Below are positions 27,174-37,269 of a DNA stretch of 64,000 bases, piece after piece. The notes under the pieces are model-generated. The model had not been told where the DNA came from and ran no database searches. It saw only the letters and a list, made by a program, of their open reading frames with translations. The DNA lies in assembly GCF_036812735.1 (NCBI RefSeq), contig NZ_CP117523.1, positions 1,488,001 through 1,552,000 on the forward strand, given 5' to 3'. The first letter of the stretch is position 1; each line of letters starts with the position of its first letter. The DNA is from Terrisporobacter glycolicus ATCC 14880 = DSM 1288 (GTDB lineage: Bacteria; Bacillota; Clostridia; Peptostreptococcales; Peptostreptococcaceae). Position numbers and translations under genes: made by a program.

Positions 27174-28502
27174 ATGGATAATTTAGATTCAGACCCCGGG
27201 GCCTTTATGCCTCAAATAATTTTAATAGCATTACTTACTGCTATTAACGCATTTTTCGCATCAGCAGAAATGGCTATAGTTTCTGTGAATAAGTCAAAAA
27301 TAAAACAATTAAGTGCAGATGGAAACAAGAAAGCTCAATTGCTTGAAAAGTTAATGGAAGATCCAAGTAACTTCTTATCAACTATTCAAATTGGCATAAC
27401 TTTAGCTGGATTTTTCTCAAGTGCATCTGCTGCCACAGGAATATCTATACACCTTTCAACGGTATTAGCTCCATTAAATATACCTTATTCTAAGGAAATA
27501 TGTATGTTTGGAGTTACGTTAATACTTTCATATTTTACATTAGTATTTGGAGAATTAGTACCTAAAAGAATTGCCCTGAAAAAACCAGAAAAGATATCTT
27601 TATTTTCGGTAAAGTCAATTTACATCCTATCAAAAATTACAAAACCATTTATAAACCTTTTATCATTTTCAACTAGTACGGTTTTAAAAATTACAGGAAA
27701 TAATGATACAGATATTGAGGAGAGTGTATCTGAAGAAGAAATTAGATCTATGGTATCACAATCTCAAGAAGATGGATGTATTGAAAATGAAGAAAAACAA
27801 ATGATATATAGCATATTTGAATTTAATGATAAAACTGCTAAGGAAATTATGACATCTAGACATGATATATTTGCCCTAGATATTGATGATGATTTTGAAG
27901 AGATATTAGAAGGTGTAATAACTTCAGGATATTCTAGAATACCTGTATATGAAGACAATAAGGACAATATAATAGGTATACTATATGAAAAAGATTTATT
28001 AGCAAAAGCCAAAAAGATTGGATTTGAAAATATAGACTTAAAAACAATGCTTCATGAGCCATATTTTGTTTCAAAGTCAATTAGAACAAACGAGTTATTT
28101 AAACTTCTAAAGTATAAAAAAGTACACCTGGCATTATTGATTGATGAATACGGTGGAATAGAAGGATTAGTAACTATAGAAGATTTAATTGAAGAAATTA
28201 TGGGAGATATCGAGGATGAACACGATAAAACCAAATCTACCATAACACAAGTTGATGATAATAATTTTATTGTAAAAGGATATTTGACAATAAATGAATT
28301 TAACAATAAATTTGATATAGATATAGAACAAGGAGATTATGATACCTTAAATGGATACATACTTACACTGTTAGGTGATTTCCCAGAAGAAGGTAGAGAA
28401 ATCGAGCTAGATGATGTTAAGTTTTTAATTGAAAATGTAAATAAAAGAAGAATAGAAGACATAAGAGTAAATATAAAAAATAGATATGAAAAAATATCGT
28501 AA
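27174..28502 (+). CDS. CNNM/CBS transporter, second copy
   Basis: 442 residues with the same architecture as the preceding gene: DUF21 membrane domain (about 10-200), CBS pair (AKEIMTSRHDIFALDIDDDF; HLALLIDEYGGIEGLVTIED) and CorC/HlyC domain. The sequences are clearly diverged, so this is an old paralogue, not a recent duplicate. AAGGAGG precedes the ATG. Confidence 0.93.
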   Translation: MDNLDSDPGAFMPQIILIALLTAINAFFASAEMAIVSVNKSKIKQLSADGNKKAQLLEKLMEDPSNFLSTIQIGITLAGFFSSASAATGISIHLSTVLAPLNIPYSKEICMFGVTLILSYFTLVFGELVPKRIALKKPEKISLFSVKSIYILSKITKPFINLLSFSTSTVLKITGNNDTDIEESVSEEEIRSMVSQSQEDGCIENEEKQMIYSIFEFNDKTAKEIMTSRHDIFALDIDDDFEEILEGVITSGYSRIPVYEDNKDNIIGILYEKDLLAKAKKIGFENIDLKTMLHEPYFVSKSIRTNELFKLLKYKKVHLALLIDEYGGIEGLVTIEDLIEEIMGDIEDEHDKTKSTITQVDDNNFIVKGYLTINEFNNKFDIDIEQGDYDTLNGYILTLLGDFPEEGREIELDDVKFLIENVNKRRIEDIRVNIKNRYEKIS

Positions 28503-28637
28503 TAAGTCAAAAAATTATTAATTTTAAGTTTTAGTAATATTATAAGGATAATATCTGATAGAATGGTTAACTTATAATAATAAGTTATAAATTTTATAAG
28601 AAATCTAAAATATTATTTTATTAAAGGAGTGTCTTCT

Positions 28638-29003
28638 ATGGAATCTAATAATAATGAAAGAGGAAATGATGGTAGTCTAATAAGATGGATAGGAAGATTT
28701 ATATTAGTTGCGGTTATCCTAATGATAACATCATATGTAACTCCAGGATTTACGATTAGAGGAATGTGGTCATTTTTAATTGCTGCTGTTGTAATATCAC
28801 TATTAGACTATTTTGTAGAATTGTTTATGGGAGTTGATGCATCTCCTTTTGGAAAAGGAATAAAAGGATTTATAATCGCAGCGATAATAATATATGCAAC
28901 ACAATTTTTCGTTCCTCATATGGGAGTATCTATTTTAGGAGCAGTATTGGCAGCGGTTGTTATTGGAATTTTAGATGCAGTATTTCCCGCTAGAGCTATG
29001 TAA
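28638..29003 (+). CDS. Phage-holin-family small membrane protein
   Basis: 121 residues. A polar 15-residue N-terminus is followed by four hydrophobic helices (RFILVAVILMITSYVTPGF, WSFLIAAVVISLLDYFVEL, GFIIAAIIIYATQF, VSILGAVLAAVVIGILDAVF). It matches the holin-4-2 family, which in clostridia usually is a housekeeping membrane protein, not a phage gene. I take ATG 28638 (AAAGGAG 8 nt before); the GTG at 28629 lies inside the ribosome site. Confidence 0.85.
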   Translation: MESNNNERGNDGSLIRWIGRFILVAVILMITSYVTPGFTIRGMWSFLIAAVVISLLDYFVELFMGVDASPFGKGIKGFIIAAIIIYATQFFVPHMGVSILGAVLAAVVIGILDAVFPARAM

Positions 29004-29084
29004 TAGAACAATCTAATTTTTAGATATGACAAACAGTTATATGAGAAGTAATGGATACAAATAAAAATATTATAGAGAATAGTT

Positions 29085-29123
29085 AAGTATGTATTAATGT
29101 AAAAGTTGATACATACTTTTTAT
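29085..29123 (+). terminator. Terminator, dispersed type B copy 1
   Basis: A 10-bp stem AAGTATGTAT / ATACATACTT with the loop sequence TAATGTAAAAGTTG and a T-rich tail. Almost the same stem and loop recur at 49504-49540. Confidence 0.8.
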
Positions 29124-29358
29124 TTTTGTAGTATATTCAATATTTCAAAATCATATTTGTAAAATGGATAATATGTCTTACAACGATAAAGATGACTGTT
29201 ATCTATGCAAAAAACAATAAGAAATTAAATATTAATTTAATTAATATATGATATAGATTTATAAAAATTATCGATTTTTATAAATCTTTTTTATATGGTA
29301 CCCTATAAACTAGCAGGAATATAAAATCATTTTACAAAATAAAAAAGGGGATGACTGA

Positions 29359-29466
29359 AGAAATCTTTGAAAGATTTACATAAGTGTGTAGTTGAGGAAA
29401 TTAATGAAGCATCTGAAGGACACGAAAGATTGTTTTTAAAATATTTGAAGTTTACAACAAATTGAG
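29359..29466 (+). other. Possible short coding remnant
   Basis: The frame reads KSLKDLHKCVVEEINEASEG then HERLFLKYLKFTTN and stop, without a clear ATG. It could be a truncated piece of a corrinoid-type or other upstream partner of the MtaA-like gene that starts 30 bp later. The rest of the 29124-29495 gap shows nothing I can support. Confidence 0.25.
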
Positions 29467-29495
29467 AATATAGGATATTTTAGGAGGAGTATATA

Positions 29496-30566
29496 ATGCA
29501 TAAAGATGATAAAATGACACCGAAGGAAAGATCAGCAGCGTTTTTCCAAGGAAAAGAAATAGATAGAATACCAACAATGCCTTTTGTTACATCAATATCA
29601 GGTAAGGTAGTGGGAATGACATTTAGAGAAAAAACTAGCTGTGCAAGAAATCACGCAAATGCACAAATTGCATGTTACAAAAGATTTGGAAATGATGGTA
29701 TTTCTATAGAATATGGATTACATGGAGTGGGAACAGCTATGGGAAGTAAAACAAATAATCCAGAAGATAGTGTACCAGCTATAATAGATCACTTTTTAAA
29801 AAATCTTAATGACTTAAGTGGTTTAGATTTATCAAAAGTTGAAAGAAAGAATGATCCATGGCTTCAACTAAATTATGATGCCTATAATATAGCCCTAGAT
29901 GAATGTGGAGATGAAGTGGAACCATCATTTAGTATGGTTGGTCCTATAACAGCAGCAGGAAGTCTTTATCCAGTGGAAGAATTGTTAAGATCAATTAGAA
30001 AAGAACCAGAAAAAGTACATGAGCTATTAAGATTTAGCACAGAGGCATTAAAAATAGTAATGGAAGACTTTTTAAAAGCAGGATCAGATATATCTTTATG
30101 CGATCCAATTGCTTCAGGAACACTTATAGATAAGAAAACTTACAGAGAATTTGTACTTCCATACACAAAAGAATTAATAGATTATGTTCATAAATATGGA
30201 AGAACTGTTGCATATCATGTTTGCGGAGATACTTCTCATATGACTCTAGACCTAGTTGAAACTGGATGTGATATGTTAAGTATAGATAATAAAGTTAGTT
30301 TATTAGAGACAAAAAAATTAGTAGGACATATACTACCTATTGTAGGAAATGTGGATCCAGTGGAAGCAATTATGCTTGGGACTAATGAAGATGTATACGA
30401 AGCTGTAAAAAACTGTATCAAAGATGGTTATGATAGCCCTAAAAAATACTTACTAAGTACAGGTTGTGGTATACCTATCAACTCACCAGTTGAAAATATA
30501 GATGCCATGATGAGCGCTGCCAGAAAGTACGGTAAATGGCCGATAAATCCAAATAATTTTGAATAA
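29496..30566 (+). CDS. MtaA/UroD-family corrinoid methyltransferase-like protein
   Basis: 356 residues, uroporphyrinogen-decarboxylase-type TIM barrel. It resembles the MtaA/CmuA branch of methylcobamide methyltransferases, not HemE. The zinc ligands of that branch are present: His241 and Cys243 in YHVCGDTS and Cys324 in STGCGIP. In methanogens these enzymes move a methyl group from a corrinoid protein to coenzyme M; clostridia lack coenzyme M, so the acceptor here is unknown. No corrinoid protein gene is complete nearby. The site AGGAGG precedes the ATG. Confidence 0.85.
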   Translation: MHKDDKMTPKERSAAFFQGKEIDRIPTMPFVTSISGKVVGMTFREKTSCARNHANAQIACYKRFGNDGISIEYGLHGVGTAMGSKTNNPEDSVPAIIDHFLKNLNDLSGLDLSKVERKNDPWLQLNYDAYNIALDECGDEVEPSFSMVGPITAAGSLYPVEELLRSIRKEPEKVHELLRFSTEALKIVMEDFLKAGSDISLCDPIASGTLIDKKTYREFVLPYTKELIDYVHKYGRTVAYHVCGDTSHMTLDLVETGCDMLSIDNKVSLLETKKLVGHILPIVGNVDPVEAIMLGTNEDVYEAVKNCIKDGYDSPKKYLLSTGCGIPINSPVENIDAMMSAARKYGKWPINPNNFE

Positions 30567-30632
30567 AAGATATAGAATTACTTGCAGGATTTGTAGAGTT
30601 AATGATATTAAATATACCTATATAATAAAACA

Positions 30633-30671
30633 AGGCTATCTTACTAAAATAGTGAGATAGCCTATATTATT
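30633..30671 (+). terminator. Terminator after the MtaA-like gene
   Basis: A perfect 13-bp stem AGGCTATCTTACT / AGTGAGATAGCCT with a 4-nt loop and an AT/T-rich tail. Confidence 0.85.
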
Positions 30672-30839
30672 TTTACAAAAAACAACAATAAATTTAAAAA
30701 CAAAAATATTACTATAAAAAAATTTGATACATATATAAGCATTATTGAAAATTGTCGTTTTTTGTTGTTAACTCCTTATTTGTGTGATACATTTATCAGG
30801 TAAAAAAGTAAAAATCAAAGGGGAGTTTTTTTAGGATTA

Positions 30840-32015
30840 GTGCCATTATGCGTATTTTTAGTTTTATATTTTGCAATTGGCATAGGAACAGTAAGTTTTG
30901 AAAACATGCCTTTAATGATAGGCATATCAATTGCAATTGGTGTAGCTTTAGTCTTAAATAAAAAAGGGGAAAAGAAGTTATCTTTTGAAGAAAAGGTTAC
31001 AATGATTTGTAAGGGAGCTGGAGATGACACATTAATACTCATGGTAGTAATATTTTTATTAGCAGGAGCGTTTTATGGAATAGTTGGGGCAATGCATGCT
31101 AGTGATTCTATTACAAACTTTTGTTTAAGTATATTACCATCTAGTATGGTATTACCTGGTTTGTTCCTTATAGGATGTATATTAAGTTTCTCTATGGGAA
31201 CTTCAATGGGAACAGTATCAGCTTTAATGCCAATTGCCATATCTCTTGCTAATGCAACAGGATTTAATATGGCTTTAGTATGTGGAGTTGTTGTAGGGGG
31301 ATCTATGTTTGGTGATAACTTATCATTAATATCAGATACTACAATAGCAGCTACTCGTACTCAAGATATACCAATGAGAGACAAATTCAAGGCAAACATG
31401 TTAATGGTTTTGCCAGCAGTTATTATTACTTTAATTTTATTAGCTTTACAAACAACAGGTGGTTCATTTGCTGGAGTAAAGGGAGAATATAACCTTGTAA
31501 ATATGCTTCCTTATGTAATAGTTATAGCATTATCACTATTAGGAGCAAATGTGATAACAGTCATGAGCGTAGATGTGTTTGTAGGAGTAATAATAGGGGT
31601 TATGCATGGAGATTTTACTTTAATAGGATCTTTAGCTATTATTCATGAAGGTATGACTTGGATGGAAGATATGTCTTTAATAGCTATATTAGTGGGTGGC
31701 TTAGTTGTATTGATGAACTATCTTGGTGGTATAGACTGGTTACTTTATAATTTAACTAAGAAGACTAAAACTGCTCGTGGTTCAGAGCTATCAATAGCCG
31801 CATTAGTAAGTTTAATAGATATATCAACAACAAATAACACTATATCAATTATAACAGCAGGTGCTTTGGCAAGTATATCACCAGCTTCAATTTTACCTTA
31901 TTGTTGGTATTCTATGTTAATGGTAGCGTTTGGAGTAGTGTCTATATTAATAGGCTGGCCTAAAATATCATCAAAGAAAGATTCTAAGGCAGAAAATGAT
32001 AAACTTGGAGCATAA
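30840..32015 (+). CDS. NhaC-type Na+/H+ antiporter family protein
   Basis: 391 residues and about ten transmembrane helices. Characteristic segments are FSMGTSMGTVSALMPIA, VVVGGSMFGDNLSLISDTTI and the later SIAALVSLIDISTTNNTI, as in the Na+/H+ antiporter (NhaC) superfamily. The start is awkward: GTG 30840 has AAAGGGGAG 14 nt upstream, and the codons between (VFLGL) also look like the family's N-terminus. The true start may therefore have been lost or lie in the T7 run at 30826-30832. The substrate may be Na+ or an organic anion. Confidence 0.85.
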   Translation: MPLCVFLVLYFAIGIGTVSFENMPLMIGISIAIGVALVLNKKGEKKLSFEEKVTMICKGAGDDTLILMVVIFLLAGAFYGIVGAMHASDSITNFCLSILPSSMVLPGLFLIGCILSFSMGTSMGTVSALMPIAISLANATGFNMALVCGVVVGGSMFGDNLSLISDTTIAATRTQDIPMRDKFKANMLMVLPAVIITLILLALQTTGGSFAGVKGEYNLVNMLPYVIVIALSLLGANVITVMSVDVFVGVIIGVMHGDFTLIGSLAIIHEGMTWMEDMSLIAILVGGLVVLMNYLGGIDWLLYNLTKKTKTARGSELSIAALVSLIDISTTNNTISIITAGALASISPASILPYCWYSMLMVAFGVVSILIGWPKISSKKDSKAENDKLGA

Positions 32016-32030
32016 AAATTATAGTATTTA

Positions 32031-32070
32031 ACAAAGAGCAAGTTGAGTTTTTACTTAACTTGCTCTTTGT
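32031..32070 (+). terminator. Terminator of the antiporter gene
   Basis: A perfect 14-bp stem ACAAAGAGCAAGTT / AACTTGCTCTTTGT with a 12-nt loop that contains a T run. A second terminator follows 23 bp later. Confidence 0.8.
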
Positions 32071-32092
32071 AAGTCAAGTGAAAAATATGTAT

Positions 32093-32126
32093 AAAAACCG
32101 TATCACAAATAAGTGATACGGTTTTT
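32093..32126 (+). terminator. GTATCAC-family terminator repeat, copy 1
   Basis: A perfect 14-bp stem AAAAACCGTATCAC / GTGATACGGTTTTT with a 6-nt loop. It is the best-preserved member of the nine-copy family in this window and is placed in tandem behind another terminator. Confidence 0.9.
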
Positions 32127-32217
32127 ACTGTCAAAAGCTATGTTATTATAAATAATATGAGTTAAAAAAAGAAGAAGTATAGCAAATTCTATATAAAAAG
32201 TATTATTTGGAGGAGAT

Positions 32218-33500
32218 ATGAAAAAGAGTATATTAATGGTAACTCCTGAAAATAAGGAGATTAACAGATTTAGAAAAAGGCAGATAAACAATTTTATACA
32301 AATAACCATGCCATATTTGGCAGCATTTATTGATGAAAATAAATATGATGTTACATTAATAGATGAATATAATAAAAGATACCTTTTGAAAAATATTATG
32401 ACTTAGTGGTGGTTACAGTTAATACGTCAAATGCACCTCATTGCTATAATATTGGTGACATATTTAGAAATAAAGGAAGTAAGGTTGCTTTTGGAGGGCC
32501 ACATGCAACTCTCTTACCAGAAGAAGTAAAAGAACATTGTGATGCAGTAATTATAGGGGAGGGTGAAGAGAGTTGGCCAAGATTTTTAGATGATTTTTAT
32601 CAAGGAAGTTATGATAGAGAGTATAGATGCTTAAACATTCCAACACTAAAAGGAATTCCAATACCGAGAAGGGATTTAATAAAAGGAAGATGGTTTACTA
32701 AAGGTGCAGTTTTTGCAACAAGAGGATGTCCTTATAGTTGTTCTTATTGCAATCTAAAGCAAATATACGAAGACTCATTTAGGAAAAGACCAATAAATGA
32801 AGTAATAGAAGATATTAAAAACTGCAAAAGTAAGTTTTTTGTATTTTGGGATGATAATTTCTTTGGAGATCTAGAATATGCAAAAGAGCTATTAAAAGAG
32901 CTTAGTAAATTAAATAAAAAATGGGCAGCTCAAGTTACTTTAGAAAGATGCAAGGATGAAGAAGTATTGAAGTTAGCTCAAAAGGCAGGATGTATTTATT
33001 TCTTTGTTGGATTAGAATCTTTTTCAAAAGAAACTCTACAGAGCGTAAATAAAGGACTGAATAATGTAGACAAATATAAAGAGTTAATAGACTCTGTTCA
33101 TAAATATGGAATTTGCATACAAGCAGGAATAATATTTGGATTTGATACTGATACAAAAGAAGTATTTAAAACAACTTTACATATGTGCAATTACCTAGGA
33201 ATTGATGGAGTCACAGTTAGTATACTAACACCACTTCCAAAAACACCACTATATTATCAACTAAAGGAAGAAGGTCGATTATTAACTGATGATTGGTCAT
33301 ATTATAATGGGAAAACTAGAGTGGCATTTAAACCTAAAAATATGAGTGCAGAGTAATTATTTAATGGGTATATGTGGTTTAGAAGGAATTTCTATTCCTT
33401 AAAATCAATAACTGCTCGATTAAAAAAATCAAAAGCTAATATTTTATATAATTTAATGGTTAATTTAGGGTACAAGGTATCTATAAGAAAAACATTATAG
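32218..33500 (+). pseudogene. B12-binding radical SAM protein gene with frameshift and nonsense stop
   Basis: ATG 32218 opens MKKSILMVTPENKEINRFRK, a cobalamin-binding Rossmann domain. At about 32376-32379 one base is missing. The other frame continues IPFEKYYDLVVVTVNTSNAP and carries the radical SAM cluster motif CPYSCSYC (C-x3-C-x2-C), VFWDDNFFG and AGIIFGFDTD. A TAA at 33354-33356 interrupts the end, which continues in frame as LFNGYMWFRRNFYSLKSITA to TAG at 33500. The restored protein of about 427 residues has normal family length. Two independent lesions make a sequencing error an unlikely sole cause. Confidence 0.85.
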
Positions 33501-33529
33501 CAAAATAATTTGATAATAATATGGAATTA

Positions 33530-33563
33530 AAAAATCGTATCACAAATAAGTGATGCGATTTTT
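33530..33563 (+). terminator. GTATCAC-family terminator repeat, copy 2
   Basis: Stem AAAAATCGTATCAC / GTGATGCGATTTTT (one wobble pair). The paired C-to-T and G-to-A differences from copy 1 are compensatory. Confidence 0.88.
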
Positions 33564-33724
33564 AGTTTATAGATAAACCTTTCATAAACTGTAAGTGTTA
33601 TATACGATTATTGTTTTGTATAATAGACTTAAATAAAGACCCAGTAAAAAGTATCAATTTAAAAATTAAAAAGTTGAGTAACAAAAAACATAGCAAAGTT
33701 TATGAAAAAGGGAGGAAGTAAAAA

Positions 33725-34501
33725 ATGGCTAAAAAGATATTAGAGGTACAATCTCTAAAAAAATACTATGGAAAAAAAGATAATATTACAAAGGCTATAG
33801 ATGGTATTACCTTTCAAATTATAGATGGAGAGTTTGTTGGAATTATGGGAAGTAGTGGATCAGGAAAGACAACACTATTAAATTGTATTGCAACAACAAC
33901 TAGCCCAACAGAAGGGAAAATTCTTCTTAAGGGAGAAGATATAGCAAGTTTTAAAGGAAATAAATTAGCTGATTATAGGGGAAATCGTATTGGATATTTA
34001 TTTCAAAACTTTGAGTTAATTGATAACTTAAATGCTAGAGAAAATATTATGTTACCTATTGCAATTCATAATATGATGGGAAAAGAAGATGAAAAAAGAA
34101 TTGATGAGATTGTAAAATATTTAGAAATTAAAGAGGTAATGACAAAGTTTCCATCTGAAATGTCAGGAGGACAAAAACAACGTGTGGCGGCTGCTAGAGC
34201 ATTAATTCTAAATCCTGAAATAATCCTTGCTGATGAGCCAACAGGAGCACTAGATTCAAAAAATGCAAAATTATTAATGGAAAAGCTTTCTGGTTTAAAT
34301 GAAGAACAAAATGCAACTATTTTAATGGTAACTCATGATGCAAATGCAGCAAGTTACTGTTCTAGGATTTTATTTATTCAAGATGGACAAGTTTTCCATG
34401 AACTTAGAAGAAAAGTTCCAGAAGAATCACAACAGGAATTCTACAAAAGAATTATTTCGGCAATGGCGCAGTTAGGGGGAGGAAGTGCAAATGTTCTTTG
34501 A
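33725..34501 (+). CDS. BceA-like ABC transporter ATP-binding protein
   Basis: 258 residues. Walker A GSSGSGKTT (42-50), Q-loop FQNFELID, signature MSGGQKQRVAAARAL, Walker B ILADEPTGALDS and switch MVTHDANAA are all intact. It belongs to the MacB/BceA group that powers detoxification or sensing of cell-wall-active antimicrobial peptides. The permease gene overlaps its end by 11 bp, and the response regulator and kinase follow, giving a complete BceAB-RS order. GGGAGG precedes the ATG. Confidence 0.94.
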   Translation: MAKKILEVQSLKKYYGKKDNITKAIDGITFQIIDGEFVGIMGSSGSGKTTLLNCIATTTSPTEGKILLKGEDIASFKGNKLADYRGNRIGYLFQNFELIDNLNARENIMLPIAIHNMMGKEDEKRIDEIVKYLEIKEVMTKFPSEMSGGQKQRVAAARALILNPEIILADEPTGALDSKNAKLLMEKLSGLNEEQNATILMVTHDANAASYCSRILFIQDGQVFHELRRKVPEESQQEFYKRIISAMAQLGGGSANVL

Positions 34502-36533
34502 TTTAGTGAAGAAAAATAGCAAACGAAATAGAAAAGAAAATGGAATGTTTTTCGTTTCCTTGATTGTGTCAATAGTAGCATTTTATATTATTTTGTCACT
34601 CGAAAATCAAGATGTAATAATATTTTTGAAAGAAATGGAAAGTGATGCAATAAATCGTTTATTACTTCTGACACCTGTTTTATATGCAGTTTCATTATTT
34701 ATTTTATTTTTCTTAGTATACTTTGCTGGGAAATATCAGCTAGAAAGAAGAAGTCATGAACTAGGAATGTATTTGATGTTAGGGATGCGTCGAAAGAAAC
34801 TATTTTCCATGCTTTTAATGGAGGAAATTTACAACAGCATATTATCTTTACTTATTGGAATTCCTATAGCTATTTTTATCTCAGAAATGATAAGTATGAT
34901 CACAGCTAGAGTTGTAGGTATAGGTATTATAGGACATAAATTTTCCTTTTCTATAGAGGCAGTATTATGGACAGTTGTAGGTTTCTTTCTTATTAGATTA
35001 GTAGCTCTGTTGATATTAAGTGGAAGTATAGCAAAAAAAGATATAGATAAACTAATATCTAAGTCTCAAGACAAAAAACATAAGGTTCATAATAAATTAT
35101 TTACTACAATAAAACTATTACTAGGAATTATATTACTATTCATTGCCTATGGACTATCTATTAATGGATATGCATGGCAATCTATGAAGTCTATGGGAAT
35201 TACTGTTGTTTTGGGCATAGGTGGAACTTTTCTTATATTCCATGGTATGGTAGTACTATTTGAAATCATACTTAAAAATAGAAAGAATAAAAATGGTTTA
35301 GAAATATTCACTTTTAGACAGTTACAAGAAAGTGTGTTTTATAAATCAAATTCTTTAGCAATTTCATCTTTACTAGTTTTAATAGCACTTTGTTGTTTTG
35401 GATATGGAATTTCAGTAACTTTTAATTCTAGTTCAAAAAATGAACATGTTCTAGATTATACATTTACAGGAGATGAAAAAGAAATAAAAAAAGAGTTAAA
35501 TAAGTTTGAAATAAAAGATTATATTAATGAAGTTTTTGATGTTAAAGTAGGTGATTTATATCATGAAGGTAATGACCCAAATGATGGAGTTAATTTTTCT
35601 GCAAAAGGACTAGTAAAGGCTGTCAAACAGGGTGAGGACGCTATAAATAATTTGGAGTATTTTGACGAACCATTTTTATTTTCTTTATCAGGATATAATA
35701 ATATATTAAAAGTAGCGGGAAAAGAACCTATTAAACTTAAAGATAATCAAGCGGCCTTATTTAACGGCTTAGAATTTTCAAATGCCAACATGGTGGATTC
35801 TTTGAATAAAGCGCTTAAGAAAAATGTAAGTGTAGAAATAGAAAATAAAGAATTTCATCTTGTAGATAAGCTTTATCAAGATAATATAGTTACAGACCGT
35901 TCCATAAATATTATGTATGCATTAATTGTTCCTGATAAACAATTTGAAATACTTACAAGGGGAGATAGTACTTCTTATTGGAATGCAACTTTAAAGGAGC
36001 ATGTTGTAAAAGATAAAGGATTAATGCAATCAATTAGACATGTAAATAAATTGCTTGATAAAACAAACTTAGAGTATGAAAGTTATCTACAAAATATGGG
36101 AAGACAATTATTCTATACGGTGGCAGCTAGTTATACAACAATTTATTTGGCAGTGATATTTTTAATTATTGCAAATACTGTCATAGGAGTTCAATTTTTG
36201 ATGCAACAACAAAATACAACAAGAAGATATCAAACAATGTTGCATATTGGATGTGATTATAGCCAATTACGAAAGTCAGCTAGAAAACAAATAAAGTGGT
36301 ATTTTTCTCTTCCAATATTAGTGGCAGCAATTGGAAGTATATTTGGTATAAGAGGATTATTCGTGGGTATTTCTACTTCAGCAATGAAAGGTAATATTAG
36401 TGAATTAATGATAATTGCAGTGCCTACTGTTATTATACTTTGTGTGATAGAATTTAGTTATATGATTTCTGTAATGAAAATGAGTGATAAACAAATATAT
36501 GAATTAATGGATATAAAAAGAGATGATAATTAA
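34491..36533 (+). CDS. BceB-like FtsX-family permease
   Basis: 680 residues, about ten transmembrane helices in the BceB layout: helix 1 at about 18-38, a block of helices to about 310, a large extracellular domain at about 315-530, then three more helices. FtsX domains include LGMYLMLGMRRKKLFSMLLM and RRYQTMLHIGCDYSQLRKSA. It exports or releases lipid II-bound peptides and signals their flux to the kinase. Start ATG 34491 follows GGGGGAGGA; the GTG at 34485 lies inside that site. Confidence 0.93.
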   Translation: MFFDLVKKNSKRNRKENGMFFVSLIVSIVAFYIILSLENQDVIIFLKEMESDAINRLLLLTPVLYAVSLFILFFLVYFAGKYQLERRSHELGMYLMLGMRRKKLFSMLLMEEIYNSILSLLIGIPIAIFISEMISMITARVVGIGIIGHKFSFSIEAVLWTVVGFFLIRLVALLILSGSIAKKDIDKLISKSQDKKHKVHNKLFTTIKLLLGIILLFIAYGLSINGYAWQSMKSMGITVVLGIGGTFLIFHGMVVLFEIILKNRKNKNGLEIFTFRQLQESVFYKSNSLAISSLLVLIALCCFGYGISVTFNSSSKNEHVLDYTFTGDEKEIKKELNKFEIKDYINEVFDVKVGDLYHEGNDPNDGVNFSAKGLVKAVKQGEDAINNLEYFDEPFLFSLSGYNNILKVAGKEPIKLKDNQAALFNGLEFSNANMVDSLNKALKKNVSVEIENKEFHLVDKLYQDNIVTDRSINIMYALIVPDKQFEILTRGDSTSYWNATLKEHVVKDKGLMQSIRHVNKLLDKTNLEYESYLQNMGRQLFYTVAASYTTIYLAVIFLIIANTVIGVQFLMQQQNTTRRYQTMLHIGCDYSQLRKSARKQIKWYFSLPILVAAIGSIFGIRGLFVGISTSAMKGNISELMIIAVPTVIILCVIEFSYMISVMKMSDKQIYELMDIKRDDN

Positions 36534-36582
36534 CATGAATATAATGTTATACTAAGTAGTGGAAAATAGAAAGGAGATTCAA

Positions 36583-37269
36583 ATGAAAAAGATTGTTATA
36601 GTTGAAGATGAATTATTTATGAGAGAAGAGCTTGTATCCATATTGCAAAAGGGTGGATATGATACTTATTGTGTTACTAATTTCATAAATATAGCTGAAA
36701 ACATCTTAGACGAATCTCCTGATCTTGTATTATTAGATTTAAATTTACCAGGAGTAACTGGTTTTGAGATTTGTAAAGAAATTAAGGCCAAAAGTACAAT
36801 ACCCATACTAATTTTAACAAGTAGAGATCAACTAAGAGATGAACTTCATGCACTGGGCTTAGGTGCAGATGAATATCTTACAAAACCATGCAATAAAGAT
36901 AGATTGTTAGCCAGAATTTCTAACTTACTTCGTAGATATGAAGATAGGAACTATTTTCTTGAAATAAATGGTGTAAAATTAGATTTACAGACTTATACCA
37001 TATATGTTAATGAGAAATCTATTGTATTAACTGAGAATCAAGGAAAAATAATGGAACTTCTTTTATCAAATCAAGGAAATATTGTTACAAAGGATATGCT
37101 TTTTCAAAAACTATGGGGTACAACAGATTATATTGATGAAAATGCACTACAAGTTAATATGACAAGATTGAAAAAGACTATTAGGAATTTAAACATGAAG
37201 TATAAAATTATAACAGTAAGAGGCAAAGGATATAATCTTGTATCAGTAGAGGGAAAAGAAAATGATTAG
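36583..37269 (+). CDS. BceR-like response regulator
   Basis: 228 residues, OmpR/PhoB type. The receiver domain (1-115) has acidic pocket VEDE and phospho-acceptor Asp52 in LLDLNLPG, plus the KPCNKDRL Lys. The winged-helix DNA-binding domain (about 130-225) ends KIITVRGKGYNLV. Start ATG 36583 has AAGGAG 6 nt upstream; the longer in-frame GTG reading contains that site. It overlaps the kinase gene by 8 bp. It presumably activates the transporter promoter. Confidence 0.93.
   Translation: MKKIVIVEDELFMREELVSILQKGGYDTYCVTNFINIAENILDESPDLVLLDLNLPGVTGFEICKEIKAKSTIPILILTSRDQLRDELHALGLGADEYLTKPCNKDRLLARISNLLRRYEDRNYFLEINGVKLDLQTYTIYVNEKSIVLTENQGKIMELLLSNQGNIVTKDMLFQKLWGTTDYIDENALQVNMTRLKKTIRNLNMKYKIITVRGKGYNLVSVEGKEND

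Noticed and set aside
28638-29003. Phage holin as sign of a prophage
   Set aside because: No integrase, terminase, capsid or tail gene is present, and this holin family is mostly a host membrane protein in clostridia.
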